Part shown: one piece after another, positions 1 to 6,652 of the stretch
Numbering within the stretch: position 1 is the first letter of the stretch
Layout of the letters: each line of letters opens with the position of its first letter
DNA from: Sulfitobacter sp. JL08
GTDB lineage: Bacteria > Pseudomonadota > Alphaproteobacteria > Rhodobacterales > Rhodobacteraceae
Assembly (NCBI RefSeq): GCF_003352045.1
Contig: NZ_CP025815.1
Location: 1,798,001-1,862,000, forward strand
DNA: 64,000 nucleotides
Direction of reading: 5' to 3'
Made by a program: the position numbers and the translations under genes
Notes under the pieces: generated by a model
Told to the model about the DNA's origin: nothing
The model's database searches: none
Seen by the model: only the letters and a program-made list of their open reading frames with translations

Positions 1-408
1 GATGCCCACATGCACATGCATCCCGCAAATCAGCATCCGGCGCGCCACACCGCCCAGCGCGTGTTGCAGATCGGAATAGCGTTCCTTGTCGGTGTGCTGC
101 TGGTCTTTCCAGTCGGCAAACGGATGGCAGGACACCGCAATCGGGGAAAGGTTGTGTTGTGCCGCCTGTTCGGACACGCAGGCCCGCAGCCGCTTCAGGT
201 CATCGCGGGCATCCGCGATGGTGGCGCAGACCCGTGTTCCGACTTCGATCTGGCATTGCAGGAACTCGGGGCTGACCTGATCCTGCAATTTGGCCTTGCA
301 GGCATCCATCAATTCGGGGGGCGCTTCGGCAAGCGACAGGCTGTCGCGATCCACCAGCAGGTATTCTTCTTCGATGCCCATCGTAAAGCTGGGCTGGGCG
401 GCGGTCAT
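1..408 (-). CDS. Carboxylate-amine ligase, YbdK family (partial, N-terminus only)
   Basis: The N-terminal 136 residues of a glutamate-cysteine-ligase-2 (GCS2/YbdK) family ATP-dependent carboxylate-amine ligase; the rest lies beyond the window edge. The translation starts [20 protein letters not shown], and the MGIEEEY motif near residue 10 is the family's N-terminal signature. It later reads [10 protein letters not shown] and [10 protein letters not shown], which match conserved GCS2 active-site strands. The start is set by an AGGAGG ribosome binding site about 6 bases upstream. YbdK has weak glutamate-cysteine ligase activity in vitro, but its physiological substrate is generally unknown. 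No partner gene is visible. Confidence 0.88.
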   Translation of the reverse strand, partial: MTAAQPSFTMGIEEEYLLVDRDSLSLAEAPPELMDACKAKLQDQVSPEFLQCQIEVGTRVCATIADARDDLKRLRACVSEQAAQHNLSPIAVSCHPFADWKDQQHTDKERYSDLQHALGGVARRMLICGMHVHVGI

Positions 409-490
409 GTCGGGCCTCCTGACTGGGACAAACTGCGATGTTCGGCCCAGTCAAAAGGGGAATACGCCCTTTGCCAAGGGAAAAAGCCGC

Positions 491-1096
491 TTACAGCAGC
501 AAGACCTGCGTGCCCACATCGACCAGAGCGTACAATTCCTCGATATCGGAATTGAACAATCCGATGCATCCGGACGAACTTTGGCGCCCGATTTTCCGCG
601 TGTCATGGGTGCCATGCACCAGATACGCAGGCCATGTCAGATAAAGCGCATGAGTGCCCAGCGGATTGCCCGGCCCGGGGGGCATGTAAGCGGGCAGGGT
701 GGGGTCACGTTCCCGCATCGAGGCTGTGGGCGTCCAGTCCGGTGCTTCGCGCTTGCGCACCACCTTGGTATAGCCGCGCCGCGTCAGGTCTTCGGTCAGC
801 GGAACCGAGGATGGATACAGCCGGTAGGTTTCCCCGTCCGGTCCCCAATAATGCACGGCGCGCGATGAAATATCCGCCAGCAGACAGCCCTGTCCCAATG
901 TGTCGAAATGATCCTGCCAGTTCTGATCCTGAAAGGCCGATGTGTTGCGCCGCACGGGCGGGGCGTTGCGTACTGTCGCGGGCATTTGATCGCCCTGATC
1001 ATCTGTAAGCGATTGCGCAGGCAAAAGCGTTGGCGTCAAAGCTGCGGCGCTTCCCGTCAGCAGGATACGGCGTCGCGTTAACCGGTTATGCATCAT
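491..1096 (-). CDS. L,D-transpeptidase (YkuD domain), Tat/Sec-exported
   Basis: A 201-residue periplasmic L,D-transpeptidase expected to make 3-3 crosslinks in peptidoglycan or to attach proteins to it. The N-terminus has a twin-arginine-like stretch (LTRRRILLTGSAAALTP), suggesting export. The YkuD signature is at the C-terminus: HGTHDTRKIG starting at His161 and SSGCIGLFN with the catalytic Cys at about 177. The residue two before the catalytic Cys, usually His in the SHGC motif, is Ser here, a variant I believe is common in alphaproteobacterial members. Divergent from the DsrE-like gene. Either of two adjacent ATG codons could start it. Confidence 0.88.
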   Translation of the reverse strand: MMHNRLTRRRILLTGSAAALTPTLLPAQSLTDDQGDQMPATVRNAPPVRRNTSAFQDQNWQDHFDTLGQGCLLADISSRAVHYWGPDGETYRLYPSSVPLTEDLTRRGYTKVVRKREAPDWTPTASMRERDPTLPAYMPPGPGNPLGTHALYLTWPAYLVHGTHDTRKIGRQSSSGCIGLFNSDIEELYALVDVGTQVLLL

Positions 1097-1252
1097 GATT
1101 TTTCCTGTACTGCTCGATTTTTCTTTTCCTTATCGCGCCCCTTACCCTGTGAAAAGGCAAGTGCCCCGGTCCTCGCGATGAATTGATCCATGTCATATTC
1201 CATTAACGGAATGTTGCGTAGGCAGGAACCGGCAATAAGCAGGAGTTCGCCG

Positions 1253-1714
1253 ATGAAACCATACTTTACCCGACTGAGTGCCGTGCTGATGCTGATCACA
1301 GCGGTCTTCGCAACCACCCTGCCTGCGCAGGCCGACACCGACACGCCCCGCGGTTTGTTCGTTAATTTGACAACAGACGATACGTGGGTCGCGGCCAAGG
1401 CCATCATGTTCGCACATGAAAAATCGCTCAGGAACGGCCACGACACGGCGATCTGGCTGAATGTGCGCGCGGTTTACCTGGCTGACAAGAAGCGGCCCAG
1501 CCACATCCATGGGATGATGGCCGAGAGCGGGACATCTGTTCAGGATATGTTGGCCGCCTTTATCGCCGATGGCGGCACCGTGATCATGTGTCAGGCCTGT
1601 TCGAAAGCCGCAGGGCTGACGCAGGATGATTATATCGACGGCGTCACAATGGGCAGCTGGCCGGTGGTCGAAGGCTGGTTGTTTCGCGAAAACATGCAGA
1701 CCCTGTCGTGGTAG
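1253..1714 (+). CDS. DsrE-family periplasmic protein
   Basis: A 153-residue protein of the DsrE/DsrF-like fold, a family linked to sulfur relay and small-molecule sulfur chemistry. A signal peptide (MKPYFTRLSAVLMLITAVFA...PAQA) precedes a mature part starting about residue 25. A CxxC pair (MCQACSKAAG, Cys113 and Cys116) sits where DsrE-like proteins carry their active cysteine. I chose the ATG preceded by AGGAG 7 bases upstream; a longer reading frame exists but would bury the signal peptide. It lies between a transpeptidase and a cupredoxin and does not obviously share an operon with either. The exact function is unknown. Confidence 0.78.
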   Translation: MKPYFTRLSAVLMLITAVFATTLPAQADTDTPRGLFVNLTTDDTWVAAKAIMFAHEKSLRNGHDTAIWLNVRAVYLADKKRPSHIHGMMAESGTSVQDMLAAFIADGGTVIMCQACSKAAGLTQDDYIDGVTMGSWPVVEGWLFRENMQTLSW

Positions 1715-1756
1715 CATTACCACACGCCCCGAAACCTCCGGCCGTTTTGCCGGGGG

Positions 1757-2083
1757 TCAGGTGACGGTGATCTTGCCCTGCATGTTGGGGTGCACCTCGC
1801 AGAAATAATCGTATTCGCCCGGTGTGTCGAACCGGATTGCGGCCTTTTTATTGCGCCGCAGAATACCGGTATCCCAGGTACCGCCTTTGTCTGTCGCCGT
1901 GTGTTCGGCGCTGTCGCGGTTGCGCCATTCGATACTGTCACCGGCCTTGATGGTGATGCGTGTCGGAACAAAGGCCATGTTGGCGATGCTGACCTGATGC
2001 GTGGTGGCGGCAAATGCGGCGTGCGGCAACAGCGCGGCGACGCAGGCGCTGGTCAGGATCAGGCGGCGGGTCAGTCGGGGCAT
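1757..2083 (-). CDS. Cupredoxin (amicyanin/plastocyanin-like type 1 copper protein)
   Basis: A 108-residue exported blue-copper protein, probably a small periplasmic electron carrier. A signal peptide ends near AAFAA (residue 26). All four type 1 copper ligands of an amicyanin-like site are present: His61 (AEHTATDK), then Cys95, His98 and Met101 in CEVHPNM. The start is the ATG with an upstream AGGAGA; a 19-residue in-frame extension lacks signal-peptide character. The decayed IS481 element begins about 80 bases upstream, so the original promoter region may have been altered. The redox partner cannot be told from context. Confidence 0.87.
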   Translation of the reverse strand: MPRLTRRLILTSACVAALLPHAAFAATTHQVSIANMAFVPTRITIKAGDSIEWRNRDSAEHTATDKGGTWDTGILRRNKKAAIRFDTPGEYDYFCEVHPNMQGKITVT

Positions 2084-2162
2084 GATGTCTCCTTTGATTT
2101 TCGCATTTATATCAGCGATCGCTTTCGTCGCAACATTCATATTCTGGCTATGAGTCCTGAGC

Positions 2163-2177
2163 TAGGTGTTTGATCCC
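2163..2177 (+). repeat. Left terminal inverted repeat of the IS481 element
   Basis: TAGGTGTTTGATCCC. It pairs with 3166-3180 in inverted orientation with three mismatches in the middle. Confidence 0.7.
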
Positions 2178-2222
2178 ACGGTTTGATGGTGCGATCCTTT
2201 CTCAGGAATGGAAGGAAGCACT

Positions 2223-3181
2223 ATGGGACAAGTTCGTCACGGGAGCGCCACGACCACGCACGCCGTCAGAGTTGCAATACAGCGATCGCAACCTACGAAC
2301 GCGGCGCTGAGCAAAGAACTGGGTATCAATCCCAAGACCGTCGCGAAGTGGCGCAAGCGTGCGACGGTCGAGGATTTGTAGACCGGGCCGAAGGAACCTC
2401 GTTCAACCGTTCTCACGGAAGCAGAGGAGGCAATGATCGTCGCTTTCCGGCGGCACACGCTGCTGCCGCTAGACAAGTGTCTTTATGCTCTTCAGCCATC
2501 GATTCCGCATCTGGCGCGGTCGGCGCTACATCGGTGCCTTCAGCGGCATGGCATCTCGCGCTTGCCGGATGTCGAGGGTGACAAGCCAAAGCGGCAGCGC
2601 TTCAAGCGATACCCTAACGGCTACTTTCATATCGACATAGCCGAGGTTCAGACTGTGGAGGGCAAGCTATATCTCTTCGTGGACATTGACCGGACTAGCA
2701 AGTTTGCAGTCACCAACTCTTGGGCAAGGCAGATCGCAAGACCGCCTGGGAGTTCCTCGAACTTCTGCTCAAGGCCGTTCCTTATCTCATTCATACGATC
2801 CTGACCAATAATGGCATCCAGTTCGCCGAACAGCCTTGCAATCGCAACATCCCTTACTCCCGGCAGATGCGGTTCGACATGATCTGCGAGGCCAATGAGA
2901 TCGAGCATCGGCTGACCAAGCCAAACCACCCATGGACCAATGGCCAGGTCGAGCGAATGAACCGCACGATCAAGGAAGCGACGGTGAAGCGATACCATTA
3001 CGACAGCCACGACCAACTGCGGACGCACCTCGCGGACTTCATGGCAGCCTACAACTTTGCCCGCAGGCTCAAGACACTCAGCGGCCTCTCGCCCTACGAA
3101 TACATCCGCAAGATCTGGACTTCGCAGCCAGATCGATTCATCCTAAATCCGACCCACCAAATGCCGGGACTGAACACCTAG
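2223..3181 (+). pseudogene. IS481-family transposase, inactivated
   Basis: The reconstructed protein is about 318 residues: an N-terminal helix-turn-helix (ALSKELGINPKTVAKW) followed by an rve/DDE integrase core. Three lesions are visible. An in-frame TAG at 2379-2381 stands where an AAG lysine codon is expected (EDL-stop-TGP). A one-base deletion near 2713 shifts the frame (expected VTQL...GKADRK). The second catalytic aspartate of the usual TDNG motif is Asn (TNNGIQF, codon 2807-2809). The first Asp (HIDIAE) and the catalytic Glu (NGQVERMN) remain. This is a dead copy that has been resident for some time. Confidence 0.85.
3166..3180 (-). repeat. Right terminal inverted repeat of the IS481 element
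   Basis: GGGACTGAACACCTA, the inverted partner of 2163-2177. It overlaps the transposase stop codon. Confidence 0.7.
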
Positions 3182-3287
3182 GGGCCACAAGTTATTATAC
3201 TTTGACAGCAACATGGAATATGTCTAAAATAAGGCACAACTCGGAGCTTGTTCCGTTTTTTTTGTGATTAATTGGGTGGTATCTATC

Positions 3288-3908
3288 ATGATGAACTTCT
3301 TAAAAATTGCGGCAGCGGCCGTAACTGTTGCTATTGGCGCTAGCTTTGCTTCTTCGGCAAGCGCTTCAACTACTTTTATAACATTTGGTTCCGGTGGTGG
3401 TAGTGGCACTTGGACCGAGGGTTTATTTCAGTTTGATCAAGCGAACCGAAACAACTCGGCCGGCAATTGCCCCTTTTCAGACCCAGCCTGTATCCATGTT
3501 AACAACGGGGCGAGCGAGGCGTCCACAATGTCGCTTATAGGTGGTGGAACTTTCGACCTTGTCAGCTTTGATTTTGAGCTTTCGGGAACTTCGACTCCAA
3601 ATACTTTGCTAGTTAAAACTGGTGGTACTGCTGGAACAACACTAGTGACGCTGGCCGTTGATTCGGCGCTGTCCGGAATTGGGTCGATAAATCCCGCAGA
3701 TAATCCAATACAAAAAAATACATCGTATAGATGGACGGGGCTTATCGAAAATGTGACGTCTATTACGTTTATGTCTGAAAATGGCGGAACTAAAAGGATC
3801 GACACAATCGGCGTAAACGTTGTACCCGTTCCTGCCAGTCTTCCCCTCTTGTTGACTACATTGGTCGGTGGAGCTGCATTCATTAGGCGACGCAAAACCG
3901 TGCGCTGA
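3288..3908 (+). CDS. VPLPA-CTERM sorting-domain surface protein
   Basis: A 206-residue exported protein of unknown function. A cleavable signal peptide (MMNFLKIAAAAVTVAIGASF, then ...SASA) starts it. A C-terminal tripartite sorting signal ends it: a VPVPASLPLLL motif, a hydrophobic helix and an RRRK cluster. This is the VPLPA variant of PEP-CTERM found in Rhodobacterales and normally processed by a dedicated exosortase (XrtD type), which is not in this window. The middle is Gly/Ser/Thr-rich and predicted beta. Base composition is more AT-rich than its neighbours, and it sits between two insertion sequences, suggesting acquisition. The chosen start fits the signal peptide; an upstream alternative at 3264 is possible. 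Confidence 0.8.
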   Translation: MMNFLKIAAAAVTVAIGASFASSASASTTFITFGSGGGSGTWTEGLFQFDQANRNNSAGNCPFSDPACIHVNNGASEASTMSLIGGGTFDLVSFDFELSGTSTPNTLLVKTGGTAGTTLVTLAVDSALSGIGSINPADNPIQKNTSYRWTGLIENVTSITFMSENGGTKRIDTIGVNVVPVPASLPLLLTTLVGGAAFIRRRKTVR

Positions 3909-3942
3909 AAATTCTCGAAATTTTCTTTTTAAAAAGCGTATG

Positions 3943-3969
3943 AGAGCGGCTTAAAGGCCGCTCTTTTTT
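3943..3969 (+). terminator. Rho-independent terminator of the VPLPA-CTERM gene
   Basis: An eight-pair stem AGAGCGGC/GCCGCTCT with a 6-base loop, followed by six T residues, 35 bases after the stop codon. Confidence 0.85.
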
Positions 3970-3990
3970 CACTAAATCAGGTTAAATCAG

Positions 3991-5011
3991 TCAGTCTAAA
4001 GCTTCGCGCCTTTGACCTGATCCATATCCTGCCTCGCAAAAGTAGTTCCAGCATTCTTGTGGGGTGAACAGGTCGCAGACTTCGGCCAGTGCATCGAACA
4101 TCTGATCGAACGTCCTGGCCCCGATCCGTCGAAGATGTGCTTTCAGTTTGGAGAAGGCCATCTCGATTGGGTTCAGGTCATGTGAGTATGGTGGCAGGTA
4201 AAGGAACCAGCATCCGATATCTTTCAGCGCCTGCGCCGCCTCCTTGTTGCGATGAGTCGCGAGGTTGTCGCAGATGACCACCGTTCCCGGCTGCAGTTCT
4301 GGCGCAAGGACGCCGCGGATGTATGCGGCGAAGGCTTCTCCGTCCATTGCGCCTTTGATCACCCAGGGCGCGATCAGGCTGTCATGGGACAGACCCGCGA
4401 TGAACGTTTGCGTGCCCCAAGCGCCGAAGGGTGCGCTCATTTCCAAGCGCTTGCCACGCAAGCTGCGCCTTCGCAGACGGGTCAGGTTGGATTTGACCGA
4501 AGTTTCGTCCACTGCCCGACAGTGCATTGCGCAGCAATGTCACGAGAGGGAATGAATACAAGCCGATCAGGATGCGCCTGCATTTTGGGGATGCGGTATC
4601 GTAACCAGTCTTGCCGTAGATGTTTTACCCGTGCGCGCAGCCGTTCGGTCGCGACCAGTGACTTTCTTTGTACGTATACCCAAGCTTGCGCAGAAACCGT
4701 CCGATCGATGCGGCATGGGCGACAACGCCGGTGGCGGACGCCAGGGCGCCTGCAAGTTCAGGCAAAGTGATGTCACCGTCCTGCGCAACCAGTTCTTCAA
4801 GCAGCCCTTGATGCGCTGCAAGCTTGCCATGACCTGGCGGGCGGCCCTGAACATCCGGCGCGATCGCCCCCGTCTCGCGCCACTTGCGCTGCCAGCGGAC
4901 ACCCGTTGCCGCAGACAATTTCAATCGGGCCGCCGCCGCGCGACCGCTTAACCCTTCTTCAATATACTCACGAAACCGCGTGCGCAGCTCTGACGATAGT
5001 GCTGATGACAT
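3991..5011 (-). pseudogene. IS630-family transposase, interrupted in three frames
   Basis: The N-terminal part (5011 to about 4670; MSSALSSELRTRFREY, helix-turn-helix) is in one frame. The middle (SLVATERLRARVKHLRQDWL...DRLVFI) is in a second frame after a one-base loss in the A-rich run near 4670. The C-terminal part (DETSVKSNLTRL...) is in a third frame after a 41-base insertion at 4510-4550 that falls exactly between VFI and DET, inside the first catalytic-Asp motif. The downstream VICDNLATHR and DLNPIE motifs survive. The first break could in principle be programmed frameshifting; the insertion makes the copy non-functional either way. Confidence 0.8.
4510..4550. repeat. 41-bp palindromic insert within the IS630 transposase
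   Basis: A foreign 41-base segment splitting the VFI-DET coding motif. It holds two directly abutting perfect hairpins: CACTG-cccga-CAGTG (4510-4524) and CATTGC-gca-GCAATG (4525-4539), followed by TCACGAGAGGG. Forty-one is not a multiple of three, so it also shifts the frame. It looks like a small palindromic repeat or a transposon end remnant. I saw no second copy in this window. Confidence 0.6.
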
Positions 5012-5037
5012 GAAACATCCTCCCAATCAGGGTGATG

Positions 5038-5050
5038 ATGTGGACGCCGC
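5038..5050 (+). repeat. Left subterminal inverted repeat of the IS1111-type element
   Basis: ATGTGGACGCCGC, a perfect inverted match to 6361-6373. Confidence 0.8.
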
Positions 5051-5110
5051 TGCCACCGCAGTGCCTAGAATGGTACTGCAAGTGAGTGCAGCAAAAAAGG
5101 AGCGTACCAA

Positions 5111-6130
5111 ATGCACATCAAAACAATCGGCCTTGATCTGGCGAAAAGCTTCTTTCAGGCTCACGGCATCGACAAAGCGGGCGATGCGGTTCTGGTCAAG
5201 AAGCTTCACCGCAAGCAGATGATCCCCTTCTTCTCGAAATTACCGCCCTGTCTGATCGGTGTGGAGGCGTGTGCCACAGCACATCATTGGGCGCGCACGT
5301 TGAGTGCGATGGGACATGACGTTCGGATCATGCCACCTTCATACGTCAAAGGGTACGTGAAGCGTGGAAAAAGCGATGCGATTGATGCCGAGGCAATCTG
5401 TGAGTCAGTGGGGCGGCCCACGATGCGGTTTGTCCCTATGAAGACGGTCGAACAGCAAAGCATTCTGATGGGACATAGAACCCGGGCGCTGATCGTGCGC
5501 CAGAGAACCATGGCTGCGAATGCGCTGCGGGCACACTTGGCGGAGTTTGGGCTGGTCGCAAATCCCGGCATCGCAAATCTTGTGAAGGTGGCTGATAAAG
5601 CTTTTGCAGATGCAACACTGCCACCTTACGCCCACAGAGCCCTTGAAATCCTGATCCGGCGCATGGCTGAGTTGACCGACGAGATCTGTGTACTCGCCCA
5701 AGAACTGAAGGCCTGGCACGCCAGCAACGAAGCAAGCCGAAGACTTGCAGCTATCCCTGGTATCGGCGTGATCACAGCAACCGCCATCGCCGCCACCGTG
5801 ACTGACCCCGATCAGTTCAGCTCGGGAAGGCAATTTGCGGCTTGGCTCGGGCTGACCCCAAAACAGCACTCAACAGGCGGCAAAACCCGTTTGGGCGGCA
5901 TCTCGAAACAAGGCGATCGATATCTGCGAAGATTGCTTGTTGTAGGGGCGACCGCAGTGATGCGGCACGCGAAGCGCAATCCGACACCCATGACAGACTG
6001 GGTCAATAATTTGCTGGAGAAAAAGCCCTTCCGGCTTGTATCTGTGGCTCTTGCAAACAAACTGGCGCGCATCGCATGGGCGGTACTCACCCGAGGAGAA
6101 ACCTATAGACCTTTTGGGCTTGCCGCCTAA
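5111..6130 (+). CDS. IS110/IS1111-family transposase (DEDD recombinase)
   Basis: An intact 339-residue recombinase. The N-terminal RuvC-like DEDD domain shows Asp9 (IGLDLAK), Glu52 (GVEACAT), Asp89 and Asp92 (KSDAIDAEAI). The C-terminal transposase_20 domain has the helix-hairpin-helix IPGIGVITATAIAA and a conserved Ser in QHSTGGKTRLGGISKQGD, which acts as a nucleophile in this family. A coiled-coil-like helix links the two. AAGGAG lies 10 bases before the ATG. IS110-family enzymes are guided by a bridge RNA encoded in the non-coding end of the element, which for IS1111 members lies 3' of this gene. Confidence 0.93.
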   Translation: MHIKTIGLDLAKSFFQAHGIDKAGDAVLVKKLHRKQMIPFFSKLPPCLIGVEACATAHHWARTLSAMGHDVRIMPPSYVKGYVKRGKSDAIDAEAICESVGRPTMRFVPMKTVEQQSILMGHRTRALIVRQRTMAANALRAHLAEFGLVANPGIANLVKVADKAFADATLPPYAHRALEILIRRMAELTDEICVLAQELKAWHASNEASRRLAAIPGIGVITATAIAATVTDPDQFSSGRQFAAWLGLTPKQHSTGGKTRLGGISKQGDRYLRRLLVVGATAVMRHAKRNPTPMTDWVNNLLEKKPFRLVSVALANKLARIAWAVLTRGETYRPFGLAA

Positions 6131-6360
6131 TTGCGCAGCCCGATCCGAATTGGCAAAGGCAGTCAATGATGCGTAACGATCGAGCCAACGGCGAGACAAA
6201 CCCGTCTGATTCACCGCGCCTCACAAGCGCGCCAGGTTGATTAGGGACCTCTCCAGCGGATTTCCATCAGGGCCAGCAGATCGTTTCAAGCTGCACAAAC
6301 AGGCCGGACATATGAAAGCAACCGATCACCGCAACAGGACAAAATCAACCCTTGTCAAAG
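6131..6360 (+). ncRNA. Putative bridge RNA region of the IS1111-type element
   Basis: A 230-base non-coding stretch between the transposase stop and the right subterminal repeat. In IS1111-subgroup elements the bridge RNA, with target-binding and donor-binding loops, is transcribed from this end. The region contains short self-complementary stretches such as GCGCC...GGCGC-type pairs around 6218-6235, but I could not fold it rigorously. The call rests on position and family knowledge; the exact RNA ends are unknown. Confidence 0.5.
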
Positions 6361-6373
6361 GCGGCGTCCACAT
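6361..6373 (-). repeat. Right subterminal inverted repeat of the IS1111-type element
   Basis: GCGGCGTCCACAT, the exact complement of 5038-5050. Confidence 0.8.
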
Positions 6374-6537
6374 ATGAATCACAAATCAAACCCAATGGGA
6401 ATCCCACGATTCAGGTTTCAAGCTCGCCGCTTTAATATGCGCTCGTGCAAAACAGACCCCAGCTTCAAAGCATTCATCTCGATCGCCGCTACAATCATTC
6501 ACATCAGGTGAACGTCAACAGCCCGTAGTACATGAAT
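6374..6537. other. Non-coding stretch after the IS island
   Basis: No credible coding frame with a ribosome binding site was seen. It is less GC-rich than the core genes and ends at a plus-strand terminator with no gene before it, so it is either the relic of a gene displaced by the insertions or a small RNA. Confidence 0.5.
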
Positions 6538-6565
6538 GGGCGGTCCTTAGAGGGTCGCCCTTTTT
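6538..6565 (+). terminator. Orphan plus-strand terminator
   Basis: GGGCG...CGCCC hairpin with extra TCC/AGG pairing, followed by TTTTT, and enclosed by a wider ACATGAA/TTCATGT pair. No plus-strand gene lies upstream except the IS1111 transposase, 400 bases away. Confidence 0.65.
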
Positions 6566-6620
6566 CATGTCTGACGCGAAAAGGGGATAAGCGCGTACGT
6601 GCGCTATCAGCTCTTATAGA

Positions 6621-6644
6621 AAGGGCGGCTCTTAAAGCCGCCCC
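6621..6644 (-). terminator. Terminator of mmsA
   Basis: Seven-pair GGGCGGC/GCCGCCC stem with a 7-base loop just past the mmsA stop; on the minus strand it is followed by TTTCTAT. Confidence 0.65.
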
Positions 6645-6652
6645 TAATTGCT

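Larger units (their letters stand above)
2162..3181 (+). mobile_element. IS481-family insertion sequence, degraded
   Basis: An approximately 1.02-kb element bounded by imperfect terminal inverted repeats: TAGGTGTTTGATCCC at 2163-2177 and its partner GGGACTGAACACCTA at 3166-3180 (12 of 15 positions complementary). It carries one transposase gene related to the IS481 family. No clear target duplication was found. The transposase stop codon lies inside the right repeat, a compact layout typical of this family. Transposition in cis is not expected, because the transposase is broken. Confidence 0.8.
3991..5030 (-). mobile_element. IS630-family insertion sequence, degraded (ends approximate)
   Basis: An IS630-type element recognised from its transposase remnants. 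Terminal repeats could not be fixed. The 5' side runs directly into the left end of the IS1111-type element, so the latter probably inserted at or into the upstream end of this IS630 copy. The boundaries given are those of the recognisable coding part plus its ribosome binding site. Confidence 0.7.
5038..6373 (+). mobile_element. IS1111-type (IS110-family) insertion sequence, apparently intact
   Basis: An approximately 1.35-kb element defined by a perfect 13-base subterminal inverted repeat, ATGTGGACGCCGC at 5038-5050 and its complement at 6361-6373, flanking an intact DEDD transposase. Subterminal repeats and a long non-coding segment after the transposase are the hallmarks of the IS1111 subgroup. 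The true ends lie some bases outside the repeats. It abuts the IS630 remnant on its left. Confidence 0.8.

Noticed and set aside
4265-4555. Plus-strand frame across the IS630 remnant ending CIAQQCHERE
   Set aside because: It is antisense to the transposase and its tail is just the translated 41-bp palindromic insert.
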